The notes beneath the pieces are model-generated. The model was not told where the DNA came from, searched no databases, and was given only the letters and a program-made list of their open reading frames with translations. The position numbers were made by a program, and so were the translations under genes. DNA of 64,000 nt from positions 62,001 to 126,000 of the forward strand of contig NZ_JAGRPM010000088.1 in the NCBI RefSeq assembly GCF_019449565.1, read 5' to 3'. This document shows, in pieces, positions 44,030 through 56,196 of the stretch. Origin of the DNA: Rhodoblastus sp. (GTDB lineage: Bacteria > Pseudomonadota > Alphaproteobacteria > Rhizobiales > Beijerinckiaceae). Position 1 is the first letter of the stretch; each line of letters begins with the position of its first letter.

Positions 44030-45268
44030 ATGCAACAGGTTTGGCTCGATTTGGCGGATATGACCGCCACAGCGCCGCTCGCGACGCTGTTTTGCGCTTT
44101 GGCGATCGCGGCCTGCCTTTACACGCTGCTGTCGGTGGTCAGCCTCCGGCGCTTCGCCCGCCGCCCCGCGCCGGTCAAGCCCTGGAAGTCGCCGGGCGTG
44201 AGCGTTCTCAAGCCGCTCTATGGGGCGGAGGAGGGGCTCTACGAAAATCTCCTCAGCTTCTGCCGCCAGAGCTATGCCGGGCCTGTCCAGATCCTGTTCG
44301 GCGTTCATGAGGCCGACGATCCGGCGGCAGCCGTGGCGCGGCGCATCGTTGCAATGGCCCGTGCGGGCAAGATCGAGGGCGCGCCGGCCAAGCTCACCGT
44401 CGAACTCGTGATCGATCCGGCGCGGCACGGCGCCAATGGCAAGGTTTCGAACCTCATCAACCTGTCCGGGCGCATCGAGCATGAGCTGGTGGTGCTCGCC
44501 GACAGCGACATCATGGTTGTGCCGACCTATCTCTGCCGTCTGGCCGCAGCCTTGCAACGGCCTGGCGTCGGCCTCGTCACCTGCCTCTATCGCGGCATGC
44601 CCCTCGCGGGCCTGTGGGCGAAGATCGGCGCCATGGGCGTCGATTACGGCTTCCTGCCGAATGTCGTGACGGGCGTGGCGCTGAATATGGCGCGGCCCTG
44701 CGTCGGCGCCACGATCGCCCTGCGCCGCGTCACCCTGGAGGCCATCGGCGGTTTCTCGGCGATCAAGGATCAGCTCGCGGACGATTACGCCCTTGGCGAA
44801 GAGGTGCGCAAGCGCGGCTTGAACGTGGTCCTGGCCGATTTCGTCGTCGGGCACGCTCATTCCGAGCGTGATTTCGCCGAAGTCTGGCGGCGCGACATGC
44901 GCTGGGCGCGTACGATCCGCGCGCTCGATCCGCTCGGCTATCTGGGTCTGGCCGTCTCGTTCCCCGTAGCCTGGGCCTTGCTCGCCCTTCTCGCCAGCGG
45001 CTTCGCGCCGGCTGCGATGATTTTGATGGCGACTGCGCTGCTATGCCGGATGATCCTGCAGGACGAGGTCGACCAGCGATTCCCGGGCTTCCGGCACGCC
45101 CTCTGGCTCGGGCCGGTGCGCGACATGTTCAGCTTCGCCATTTTCGTCGGCAGTTTCATTCCCGGCCAGGTTCACTGGCGCGGGCGCGATTACGCCCTGG
45201 GCGAGGACGGGATCATGGCGCCGGTTGGCGCCGAACCATCGGGCGAGGCGGAAGCCGAGGTCGCCTGA
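44030..45268 (+). CDS. hpnI: Hopanoid biosynthesis glycosyltransferase HpnI
   Basis: A 412-aa membrane-anchored GT2-family transferase related to ceramide glucosyltransferases. An N-terminal helix (residues about 17-38) precedes the catalytic domain: VLKPLYGAEEGLYENLLSF, DSDIMVVPTYL (DxD), YALGEEVRKRG and the RDMRWARTIR motif (QxxRW-like). C-terminal helices follow. HpnI adds N-acetylglucosamine to bacteriohopanetetrol in characterised species. It ends the hpnL-M-I unit, 17 bp after hpnM, and is closed by a strong hairpin. Confidence 0.85.
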   Translation: MQQVWLDLADMTATAPLATLFCALAIAACLYTLLSVVSLRRFARRPAPVKPWKSPGVSVLKPLYGAEEGLYENLLSFCRQSYAGPVQILFGVHEADDPAAAVARRIVAMARAGKIEGAPAKLTVELVIDPARHGANGKVSNLINLSGRIEHELVVLADSDIMVVPTYLCRLAAALQRPGVGLVTCLYRGMPLAGLWAKIGAMGVDYGFLPNVVTGVALNMARPCVGATIALRRVTLEAIGGFSAIKDQLADDYALGEEVRKRGLNVVLADFVVGHAHSERDFAEVWRRDMRWARTIRALDPLGYLGLAVSFPVAWALLALLASGFAPAAMILMATALLCRMILQDEVDQRFPGFRHALWLGPVRDMFSFAIFVGSFIPGQVHWRGRDYALGEDGIMAPVGAEPSGEAEAEVA

Positions 45269-45330
45269 TCTAGGCTTGACCTATGAGGGCCGGGTCAGGA
45301 GCCAACGCGACGCCGAGCTCATGCGAGGGG

Positions 45331-45362
45331 CTCCGTAATCGCGATGGGTCGCGATTACGGAG
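45331..45362. terminator. Strong 14-bp stem-loop between hpnI and thiC
   Basis: CTCCGTAATCGCGA (45331-45344) and its perfect reverse complement (45349-45362) enclose a TGGG loop. It lies 63 bp after the hpnI stop and 9 bp after the end of thiC on the other strand, so it probably terminates both convergent genes. No T-run follows on either side. Confidence 0.65.
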
Positions 45363-45370
45363 AAATGCTC

Positions 45371-47212
<1,842 letters not shown>

Positions 47213-47267
47213 CACTCTCTCCCACGCATTTTGATTATGGCGCAAGAAAGAGACGCGGCTTTGCCGC

Positions 47268-47346
47268 CCGCCTTCCCTGCGCTGGCATTATCCAGATCAG
47301 GTCAATGGGTTTGATCTCAGCCGCCCTTCAGGCAGCACCCCATGGC
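47268..47346 (-). promoter_or_regulatory. TPP (thiamine pyrophosphate) riboswitch of thiC
   Basis: On the minus strand the THI-box core is complete: GGGGTGC, then GGCTGAGAT, ACCC, TTGACCTGATCTGGATAAT and GCCAGCGCAGGGAAG. Between it and the thiC start (47213-47267) is a short hairpin (GCGGCAAAGCCGC) that could serve in the expression platform. TPP binding should reduce thiC expression. Confidence 0.93.
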
Positions 47347-47506
47347 TCGAATTTTTGAGGCTAGCAGGGTTGCGAAGGACGCGCAAGCTTGGGCGGTTTC
47401 GTCAATTGGCACCAGCTTTTTGCAGCCGTTATGGCGCGGTATAGGCGCCGGGCGCGCGCAAGATTGCGAGCCCCCGGCGGTATTGGCGGACGACAAGGCC
47501 GCCGTG

Positions 47507-47779
47507 TCAGTTCCAGGGCATCGGGCCGTAATCCGGGCCGACCGGCACGATATTGCCGATCGGGTCCTCGACCAGGCGGGAATAGTTGTTTGAGCGGTCA
47601 ACTTCGCCCGGGGTCGGCACATTGCCGGGATTGAGCCAGTCCTCGTTCGACGTGACATAGGCCGGCAGGGGGATGCCCTTGCGCGGATGCACGGTCAGGC
47701 TCGACTGGGCTAGAGCCGAACCCAGCGCCGCAACGGCGCAAAACCCGGCCACGCCAGCCGCCAGAAAGCTTTTACGCAT
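47507..47779 (-). CDS. Small secreted protein of unknown function
   Basis: A 90-aa protein. A signal peptide spans residues 1-24 (FLAAGVAGFCAVAALGSALA). The mature part of about 65 residues is proline/asparagine-rich (HPRKGIPLPAYVTSNEDWLN, ending VGPDYGPMPWN) with no cysteine. No membrane segment is left after cleavage. I do not recognise the family. It is the last of three minus-strand small envelope genes. Confidence 0.6.
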   Translation of the reverse strand: MRKSFLAAGVAGFCAVAALGSALAQSSLTVHPRKGIPLPAYVTSNEDWLNPGNVPTPGEVDRSNNYSRLVEDPIGNIVPVGPDYGPMPWN

Positions 47780-47814
47780 CTCAACCTCTTTTCAAGCTTC
47801 GAGCGCGGGACGGC

Positions 47815-48273
47815 TCACTTTTGCGCCGTGGGCGAGAAGGAATGCAGAAGCACGGCGAAGCGATGTTTCTGGGCGGCGTCCATGCTGGCGAACAAGGGCG
47901 CGGCGGCGTCCGCGACCCGGTTTAATTCGGCGCCGCGCGCGGAAAAATCCCGGGCGGCGAGCTTCATGCCAGAGACGACGTCGTCCTTGTCGCGGAAGGC
48001 GGCGGCCTCTTTCACATCGGCGACCTGGCGCGCCGCGCGCGCGGCGATGACCTCGCGAACGATCTTTTCCAGATTGTCCCAATCCTTCTGCTGCGCCGGG
48101 GTCAGCTGCAATCCCGTCTTCACGGCGGCGATGCGCGCTTCGATGAGAGTCAGGCGGTCCGCCTCGCTTTGCTGCGCCTGCGCCGCGGCGTCGGCGGATT
48201 GCGCCGCAGCCGGATGCGCCAGAGGGAAAGCCAGCAGACCCGAGATGGCGGCGGCGAAGAGAAAGTGTTTCAT
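47815..48273 (-). CDS. Spy/CpxP-like LTXXQ-motif periplasmic protein
   Basis: A 152-aa protein with a signal peptide (FLFAAAISGLLAFPLAHPAAA). The mature part is helical, with LTPAQQKDWDNL as the LTXXQ motif, as in the periplasmic chaperone Spy and the Cpx inhibitor CpxP. A second LTxxQ-like element is weaker. The ATG at 48273 is preceded by GAAGGG; upstream in-frame ATG at 48348 gives no signal peptide at the N-terminus. It likely handles envelope stress. No two-component genes are adjacent. Confidence 0.78.
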   Translation of the reverse strand: MKHFLFAAAISGLLAFPLAHPAAAQSADAAAQAQQSEADRLTLIEARIAAVKTGLQLTPAQQKDWDNLEKIVREVIAARAARQVADVKEAAAFRDKDDVVSGMKLAARDFSARGAELNRVADAAAPLFASMDAAQKHRFAVLLHSFSPTAQK

Positions 48274-48380
48274 GGAGCCCTTCTTCAAAAAGCAGAAACG
48301 GTGAAGCCGAATTCGGTGCCGACCATGCCTCCATTTGACCGCTTCCACAAGCCTGAGCTTCGCTTCCCGCGCTCAAGGGG

Positions 48381-48893
48381 TCACGGCGTCATCAGCACCG
48401 GGGTTCCGACGCTGACCCTGTCGTAAAGATCGATGACGTCCTCGTTGCGCATGCGGATGCAGCCATGCGAAACGGCGCCGCCGATGGAGGCGCGCATGCG
48501 CTGGGTCGAGCCGTGAATGGCGATGTCCGAGCGGTCGAGCGTGATGGCGCGGGCGCCCATCGGATTGTTCGGCGCGCCGCCCCTGACGCGGTCGGGCAGG
48601 TTGGGCGCCTCGGCTCTGACGTCGGGCGGCGGAATCCAGTCCGGCCGGACATATTTTCCATTGACGCTGGCCGTTCCGGACCATTCCGAGCCGCGTCGGG
48701 GCACGCCGACCGGATAGGAGATCGCTTTTCCGTCGCCCAGCACGAAAAACAGCTTTCGCCGGGCCGTGTCGATCACGATGGTTCCGGGCGCGGCAGAGGT
48801 TTCGTAGCGCACTTTTTCCCGGGCCGCCCCGGCTCCGGGCAGCGCCAGAGCGCCCGCCAGCAGGGTCGAGATGAAGACCAGACGCAGGATCAA
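48381..48893 (-). CDS. L,D-transpeptidase (YkuD domain)
   Basis: A 170-aa protein with a signal peptide (LVFISTLLAGALALPGAGAA). The YkuD catalytic motif is complete (AIHGST, then GAVSHGCIRMRNEDVIDLY with the catalytic Cys in SHGCIRM). It probably forms 3-3 cross-links or attaches proteins to peptidoglycan. I assign a TTG start at 48893 because GGAGG lies six bases upstream and the signal peptide begins there; no in-frame ATG precedes closely. It is divergent from the next gene. Confidence 0.82.
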   Translation of the reverse strand: MILRLVFISTLLAGALALPGAGAAREKVRYETSAAPGTIVIDTARRKLFFVLGDGKAISYPVGVPRRGSEWSGTASVNGKYVRPDWIPPPDVRAEAPNLPDRVRGGAPNNPMGARAITLDRSDIAIHGSTQRMRASIGGAVSHGCIRMRNEDVIDLYDRVSVGTPVLMTP

Positions 48894-49060
48894 AGGGCGC
48901 CTCCGCGCATTCCGCCATAAAACCTGAGCGTGGCATTTTCCGCGCCCCCTGTCACCGCCGCTTCCGGCAGCCTCAGGGCTTGCTCGATGGTCCTGCTTGC
49001 GCAAAGGCGGGCGCGGTTCCAGACTGCCGGGAAAAGAACGATCGGATCGGGGAGAAAAAG

Positions 49061-49657
49061 ATGAGGCGCGGGCTCTTTCTGGCCATAAGTCTCGCCGCTG
49101 GTTCGGCCGCGCTCGCTGGCCAGGCGGCGCTTGGGGCGGACGCGGCCCTCGCGGGCGAGGCGGCGCTCGATGGCGTCAAGGACATCGTCCTGCATATGGA
49201 AGACGGCAAGGCGCTCACCGTCGGGACGGTGACCTTCACGTCGGACGGCGACAGCTCGCGCTTCAAAATCGACTTCGACGACACCAAATTCACGCAATAT
49301 TTTCTGTCCATGCGCGAGTTCAAATGTATCGAGGGGCCGGAAATTCTCTGTCACGTGCCCTATCCCTATCCTAATCCTCGGGTCGTGACGGCGCGGGACC
49401 TGTCCTGGCTCGAACATGACTTGCTATTCGTCTACAAGCGCCCGGCGGATTACGGCGCGAAAATGGCTCACGGACTGGTCTATTCTCTGACCATGACTTC
49501 CGACGGCTTCATCGGGAAGCCGCAATCGATCGACCTCGACGAGATCGCGAGCCCGCCGGCGGATCTGGGCACCGCCTTTTTCACGGGCGAGCATCGCTAT
49601 CATATCCAGCCGGGGACGCGCTGGTTCGAAAGCGTGACCATCGAGCCGCATCGTTGA
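49061..49657 (+). CDS. Secreted protein of unknown function
   Basis: A 198-aa protein with a signal peptide (MRRGLFLAISLAAGSAALA). The mature N-terminus is alanine-rich; the rest is beta-rich (HMEDGKALTVGTVTFTSDGD, FKIDFDDTKFTQYFLSMREF). Two cysteines (FKCIEGPEILCHVPYPYPNP) could form a disulfide. The ATG at 49061 follows GGGGAG. It is divergent from the L,D-transpeptidase. No family recognised; a periplasmic location is inferred. Confidence 0.65.
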   Translation: MRRGLFLAISLAAGSAALAGQAALGADAALAGEAALDGVKDIVLHMEDGKALTVGTVTFTSDGDSSRFKIDFDDTKFTQYFLSMREFKCIEGPEILCHVPYPYPNPRVVTARDLSWLEHDLLFVYKRPADYGAKMAHGLVYSLTMTSDGFIGKPQSIDLDEIASPPADLGTAFFTGEHRYHIQPGTRWFESVTIEPHR

Positions 49658-49747
49658 CCCTTCGCAAGGCGTTTTGCCCGCAAGGGTTTATAGTGCGGCT
49701 GATTCAATCCGAGGCGGCCAATTCGAGGCGGCGTTACGGGGTCAATC

Positions 49748-50188
49748 ATGCGCACCATAGACGAATCCACCCCTTCCATGCCGGATATCAATCCGCAGAA
49801 AGTCTGCTTCATCGCCGCCAAGGCGCGCGAATTATTGAGCGAGGACGAAGGCTCGAAGCCCGACGCCTCCAATGCGACAGACGACGGCGAACGCTCGATC
49901 CTGACCGACGCAGCCTATGGTCCGGTTCATGCGGAGCTTAAGCAGTTCGTCGATGACCTCGACGTGGACGAGGCGACCGCCCTTGTCGCCCTGCTGTGGA
50001 TCGGGCGCGGCGATTTCGAGCCGAAGGACTGGGAAGACGCCGTCGCCCAGGCGCGAGAGCGCAGTGAAACGCCGACCGTCGGTTACCTTCTTGGCGAACC
50101 CTTGCTGCCGGATTATCTGGAAGACGCGCTGGCCGCCTTCGGCCATTCCTGCCGGGATTTCGATGTCGGCCCCGACGCCGACGTCTGA
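49748..50188 (+). CDS. DUF3775 domain protein
   Basis: A 146-aa acidic cytosolic protein. Its core (VCFIAAKARELLS, ELKQFVDDLDVDEATALVALLWIGRGDF and LPDYLEDALAAFGHS) matches the DUF3775 pattern. Function is unknown. The start at 49748 is the first ATG; 49781 (MPDINPQ) is nearly as good. It precedes a lipoprotein gene by 30 bp. Confidence 0.7.
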   Translation: MRTIDESTPSMPDINPQKVCFIAAKARELLSEDEGSKPDASNATDDGERSILTDAAYGPVHAELKQFVDDLDVDEATALVALLWIGRGDFEPKDWEDAVAQARERSETPTVGYLLGEPLLPDYLEDALAAFGHSCRDFDVGPDADV

Positions 50189-50218
50189 TCGCGCCCCAAT
50201 TTGCTGACGAGAAAGTTT

Positions 50219-50599
50219 ATGAACCCTGCCAGGATCGCGCCTGTCGCGCTTTGCCTTGTCCTCACCCTTGGCGGCTGCGCCAGCCCGCCCCCGTCTGGGC
50301 CGAGCGTGAGCGCCGTCGCGGAACAACAGGTCAGCGACCGCAAATTCGCCCGGGACGCTTCCGACTGCAGGGCGCGCGCCCGGGCCGCGACGGAACAAGC
50401 CGCCGCCGTGGCGGGTCAGTTCGGCCTGCAAGGCCAGTATGATTCGGCCTATGCCGATTGCATGCTCGCGCGCGGCTATGCGGTCTCGGAGCGCGGCCCG
50501 CGCTTCGCGGATGGACCCGGCGTCCGCGTTTACGGGCCGGGTCCCTATGTCTATGGCCCGGCCACCGTCTATAGCTGGGGCGTGGGCGTCGGCTTCTGA
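50219..50599 (+). CDS. Small lipoprotein with glycine/tyrosine-rich C-terminus
   Basis: A 126-aa protein with signal peptide and lipobox LTLGGC (Cys about residue 20), so it is processed by Lgt. The mature part has SDCRARARAATEQAAAVAGQ and two Cys (DCRAR, DCMLARGY). The tail is GPGPYVYGPATVYSWGVG. The ATG at 50219 is preferred over a TTG at 50201. It is convergent with cysN (5-bp gap). Function unknown. Confidence 0.7.
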   Translation: MNPARIAPVALCLVLTLGGCASPPPSGPSVSAVAEQQVSDRKFARDASDCRARARAATEQAAAVAGQFGLQGQYDSAYADCMLARGYAVSERGPRFADGPGVRVYGPGPYVYGPATVYSWGVGVGF

Positions 50600-50604
50600 C
50601 CGCG

Positions 50605-52233
50605 TTAGATGCCGTCGCCGTCGTTGAGTGCTTCCTCGCGCTCAGCCGTCCGTTTGGCCGCCGCGCGACGCGAGGCGTTGCGGCGATAATCGGTGTAGAA
50701 CCCGCGCGCCAGCGGCCGCAGGACCGCGTCGGCGAGGCCGAGCGCAATGCCGGTGGCGGCGCTCGCGCCAAGCGCGACGGCGCCGAGGCCGACGCACAAC
50801 CCGCTGAACAGCGCGGGCGCGAGCTTGCCCTGAAGCTTGGACTTCACCTGCGGCCAGATGGAAACCGCCTGCGCCGGCTTTTCCACCGTCTCGCCCGCGC
50901 CGGGCGCCCCCTTGGGGTCGATCAGGCCGAAAGCCACGGTCTCGTTGGTGATGCGGTCGATCAGGATGAAGCCGCCGAGATCGCGGCTGTCGCGATAATC
51001 GGCGAGGATCATCGGGCGGTCGAAACGCAGCGTTGCGAGGCCGATTTCGTTGAGGCCGAGCGGACGCGCCGGCGCCGCCTCGAAGGTGTGAATATCGACC
51101 AGATGATGAATTTTGGCGATGGTGGCGTTGGCCGTGCGCGCGCCGAGCTTCACGATATAGGACGCGCCCGGATGCATGTCGGTTTCGGCCGTCCATAGCA
51201 GGCGGGCCTGCGACTGCGAGGCGATTTCCGGCTGCCGCCCGGCGGCGGCGAGTACGTCGCCGCGCGAGACGTCGATCTCGTCGGCGAGGGTCAGCGTCAC
51301 GGATTGCCCGGCGATCGCGATGTCGAGATCGCCGTCCTGGGTCACGATGCGCTGCACGCGGCTGGTGCGGCCCGAGGGGAGCGAGGCGACCTCGTCGCCG
51401 ACCTTGACCGCGCCGCTGGCGACCCAGCCGGAAAAGCCGCGGAAATCGAGATTGGGCCGGTTGACCCATTGCACCGGGAAGCGGAAGGGCGCCTCGCCCG
51501 GCTCGTCGCCGGCGGTCTCGACATTTTCGAGGAAACGCAGCAAGGGCTCGCCCTGGAACCAGGGCGTGCGGTCGGACAAGGCGGCGATGTTGTCGCCGTT
51601 CAGCGCCGAGATCGGCAGCGGCGCGATGGTGCGGAAGTTCAGGTCGCGCGCCATCTCGCGATAGGCGGCGACGATCTCGTTGAAGCGGGCCTCGCTGTAA
51701 TCGACGAGGTCCATCTTGTTGATGGCCAGCGCCACATCGCGCACGCCGAGCATCGAGACGATGAAGGAATGGCGCCGCGTCTGCGGCAGGATGCCCTTGC
51801 GCGCGTCGATGAGAATGATCGCGAGATCGGCGGTGGAGGCGCCGGTCGCCATGTTGCGGGTATATTGCTCATGGCCGGGGGTGTCGGCGACGATGAAGCT
51901 GCGCTTGTCGGTCTTGAAATAGCGATAGGCGACGTCGATGGTGATGCCCTGCTCGCGCTCGGCGGAGAGGCCGTCCACCAGCAAGGCGAAATCGAGATTG
52001 CCGCCCTGGGTGCCGAATTTCTTGGAATCCCGGTCGAGCGCGGCGAGCTGATCGTCCGCGATCATCTGGGAATCATAGAGCATGCGGCCGATCAGCGTCG
52101 ATTTGCCGTCGTCGACCGAGCCGCAGGTGATGAAGCGCAGCAGCGCCTTGTCCTGCACGCTGGCCGCCGCCGCCGGGGCGGGCGCGCCGGCGGGCTCTTT
52201 GACGCGGTCTGTTTCCGCCAGGGCGTAAGCCAT
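50605..52233 (-). CDS. cysN: Sulfate adenylyltransferase subunit 1 (GTPase CysN) with C-terminal hydrophobic extension
   Basis: A 542-aa GTPase, the large subunit of ATP sulfurylase. G motifs: GSVDDGKSTLIGRML, DTPGHEQYTRNMATG, NKMDLVDY and PISALNG. EF-Tu-like beta domains follow to about residue 445. In many relatives an APS kinase (CysC) domain follows; here it is replaced by about 95 residues with two hydrophobic stretches (ALFSGLCVGLGAVALGASAA, ALGLADAVLRPLARG) and a basic tail, resembling DUF2061. The start overlaps the cysD stop (TGATG). Last gene of the operon. Confidence 0.9.
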   Translation of the reverse strand: MAYALAETDRVKEPAGAPAPAAAASVQDKALLRFITCGSVDDGKSTLIGRMLYDSQMIADDQLAALDRDSKKFGTQGGNLDFALLVDGLSAEREQGITIDVAYRYFKTDKRSFIVADTPGHEQYTRNMATGASTADLAIILIDARKGILPQTRRHSFIVSMLGVRDVALAINKMDLVDYSEARFNEIVAAYREMARDLNFRTIAPLPISALNGDNIAALSDRTPWFQGEPLLRFLENVETAGDEPGEAPFRFPVQWVNRPNLDFRGFSGWVASGAVKVGDEVASLPSGRTSRVQRIVTQDGDLDIAIAGQSVTLTLADEIDVSRGDVLAAAGRQPEIASQSQARLLWTAETDMHPGASYIVKLGARTANATIAKIHHLVDIHTFEAAPARPLGLNEIGLATLRFDRPMILADYRDSRDLGGFILIDRITNETVAFGLIDPKGAPGAGETVEKPAQAVSIWPQVKSKLQGKLAPALFSGLCVGLGAVALGASAATGIALGLADAVLRPLARGFYTDYRRNASRRAAAKRTAEREEALNDGDGI

Positions 52234-53135
52234 CAGAAATAGCCTTCCTGCTTCTTCTGCTCCATCGAGGCGGAGCCGTCATGGTCGATGATGCGGCCTT
52301 CGCGTTCGGAGGTCTTCGAATTGCGCATTTCCGCGATGATTTCGGGCAAGGTCGAGGCCGTGCTCTCGACCGCGCCGGTGAGCGGATAGCAGCCGAGCGT
52401 CCGGAAGCGCACGCTCAGGTTTTCCACACTCTCGCCCGGGCGCAGCTCCATGCGGTCGTCGTCGCGCATGATGAGCGAGCCGTCGCGGCGCACCACGGGG
52501 CGCGGCTTGGCGAAATAGAGCGGCACGACGGGGATGTTTTCCTTGGCGATATAGTCCCACACGTCCGCTTCGGTCCAATTGGACAGCGGGAAAACGCGGA
52601 AGCTTTCGCCGGGGCGCTTGCGGGTATTATAGAGCCGCCACGGTTCGGGGCGCTGGTTCTTCGGGTCCCAGCGATGCTCCGCCGAGCGCAGCGAAAAAAT
52701 GCGCTCCTTGGCGCGGGATTTCTCCTCGTCGCGCCGCGCGCCGCCGAAAGCGGCGTCGAAACCATATTTGTCCAGCGCCTGCTTGAGGGCTTGCGTCTTC
52801 ATCACGTCGGTATGCAGGCGCGAGCCGGACGCGAACGGACCAACCCCCGCCTTCACGCCCTCTTCATTGATATGGACCAGCAGCTCCAGCCCCAGCTCCT
52901 TCACGCGCTGATCGCGGAATTCGATCATCTCGCGAAACTTCCAGGTCGTGTCGACATGGAGCAGCGGGAAAGGCGGCTTGGAGGGATAGAAAGCCTTCAT
53001 CGCCAGATGAAGCAGGACCGCCGAATCCTTGCCGATGGAATAGAGGAAGACCGGCTTTTCGCATTCCGCCGCGACTTCGCGGAAGATGTGAATGGCCTCG
53101 GCTTCGAGCTTTTGCAGATGAGTGAGCTGGATCAT
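52233..53135 (-). CDS. cysD: Sulfate adenylyltransferase subunit 2
   Basis: A 300-aa PP-loop ATPase that joins ATP and sulfate to APS together with CysN. It has EKPVFLYSIGKDSAVLLHLA, HVDTTWKFREMIEFRD, GGARRDEEKSRAKERIFSLR, the WTEADVWDYI region and the CysD tail GRIIDHDGSASMEQKKQEGYF. The ATG at 53135 overlaps the cysH stop (4 bp); an upstream in-frame extension is not family-like. Confidence 0.95.
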   Translation of the reverse strand: MIQLTHLQKLEAEAIHIFREVAAECEKPVFLYSIGKDSAVLLHLAMKAFYPSKPPFPLLHVDTTWKFREMIEFRDQRVKELGLELLVHINEEGVKAGVGPFASGSRLHTDVMKTQALKQALDKYGFDAAFGGARRDEEKSRAKERIFSLRSAEHRWDPKNQRPEPWRLYNTRKRPGESFRVFPLSNWTEADVWDYIAKENIPVVPLYFAKPRPVVRRDGSLIMRDDDRMELRPGESVENLSVRFRTLGCYPLTGAVESTASTLPEIIAEMRNSKTSEREGRIIDHDGSASMEQKKQEGYF

Positions 53136-53923
53136 GACTTGGTCAATTCCTTGGCCGATTCTTGGGCCAATTCTTGGGCCGATTCTTTCGCGCGCAGGAG
53201 GCTGCCGTCCTCGGCGACATGCAGCCCGCATTCCTTCTTGTCTTCGCTTTCCCACCACCAGCGGCCGGCGCGCTCGGGCTCGCCGGGCTGGATGGCGCGC
53301 GTGCAGGGCGCGCAGCCGATCGAAACAAAGCCTTTTTCGTGCAGCGCATTGACCGGGACGCCATTGGCTTCGCAAAAGGCCACGACGTCGTCGCGGGAGA
53401 AATCGAGCAGCGGGCTCGCCTTGATGAGATCGCGCGCCGCGTCATATTCGACATAGCGCAGCCCGGAGCGATGGTCCGACTGGTCGCCGCGCAACCCGAC
53501 GATCCAGCCTTGCGCCTTGGCGAGCGCCCGGGCCAGCGGCTCGACCTTGCGAACATGGCAACAGGCCTTGCGCATGGCGAGACCGTAATAGAAGCCATTG
53601 ATACCCTGATCGGCGACCAAAGCTTGCACGGCCTCGGCGTCAGGGTAAAAAGCCTTGATGCGGAAGCCGTATTTCTCTTCCGTCTTCTGCCAGAGATCAT
53701 AGGTTTCGGGGAACATCCGGCCGGTGTCGAGCGTGGCGAATTCGATGTCGAGATCCTGCCCCCGAATCGCATCGGTCAGCGCCTGATCCTCGATCCCGAG
53801 GCTGGTCGTGAAGACGATGCGCCCGCCAAGCGCGTCGCGCAGCAGGCGCAGGCGCGCCGGGAGATCGGCCTTGGCGAAACTGGCGTTGAGTTCGTCGGCG
53901 AGGGCGCGAAGGTCTTCAGACAT
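53132..53923 (-). CDS. cysH: Adenylylsulfate (APS) reductase
   Basis: A 263-aa thioredoxin-dependent reductase of APS to sulfite. Fe-S ligands are Cys121, Cys122, Cys204 and Cys207 (KACCHVRK, GCAPCTR), the APS-specific pattern rather than PAPS; the catalytic cysteine is Cys232 in KKECGLH. The C-terminus ends with a repetitive AKESAQELAQESAKELTKS tail encoded by short direct repeats. It lies between the DUF934 gene and cysD, overlapping both. Confidence 0.93.
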   Translation of the reverse strand: MSEDLRALADELNASFAKADLPARLRLLRDALGGRIVFTTSLGIEDQALTDAIRGQDLDIEFATLDTGRMFPETYDLWQKTEEKYGFRIKAFYPDAEAVQALVADQGINGFYYGLAMRKACCHVRKVEPLARALAKAQGWIVGLRGDQSDHRSGLRYVEYDAARDLIKASPLLDFSRDDVVAFCEANGVPVNALHEKGFVSIGCAPCTRAIQPGEPERAGRWWWESEDKKECGLHVAEDGSLLRAKESAQELAQESAKELTKS

Positions 53924-54429
53924 TTTTCGCTCCGTTCAGGTTCTTTTCGAGCGTCCGCGCGCGGCGGAGGTCGAGAATGCTCTCGCCCAGCCCGTGCTCG
54001 TGCTGATAGGCGAGGGTGATGCGGTTGCGCGCGGCGAGCCAATGTTCGACGGGCTGGCGCGCGGCGCTGGCGTCGGGAATCTCGACCTCGTCGAAGCCAC
54101 AGGCCAGCGCCTGCGGGAACTGGTCCGAGAACAGCGGGCCGGATGCGCGCAGCAGTCCTGTAAAACCGTGTTCGCGCAATTGCCGGGCGAGCGAAAAACC
54201 TCGACCGTCGGCGGCGCTGGGAAAGCGGATCGCTATCAGCGCGAGCGTGCCGAAATAAGGCTCCAGCTCCGCCGTGCGGACATTGTTCTCGACCAGCACG
54301 CCGAGCGGCGCGCCGCCTTGGACGGCAAGTTCCGCTTCAAGCGCGGCCAGCGGAACGATCGGCGTCTTGCCGGCGATTTTCTCGCCGTCTTGAAGATGGG
54401 CGAAGGAATCGACCTTTTCGCCCTGGCGA

Positions 54430-54443
<14 letters not shown>
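53916..54443 (-). CDS. DUF934 protein of the sulfite reduction operon
   Basis: A 175-aa protein. The core matches DUF934: GVLVENNVRTAELEPYFGTL, FPSAADGRGFSLARQLRE and the C-terminal RNRITLAYQHEHGLGES. It is found almost always next to cysI and is thought to assist sulfite reduction, but no activity is known. The ATG at 54443 lies within cysI (14-bp overlap), and the stop overlaps the cysH start. Confidence 0.82.
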
Positions 54444-56100
<1,657 letters not shown>

Positions 56101-56196
56101 CGGTCAACCTCGCCGCTCTGGGCGTTTGAATTGTCGTCGCTCGGACCGCGACAGGTCGCGGCGATCGTCCTTCGCCGGATCGGATGAGGCCGGGCG

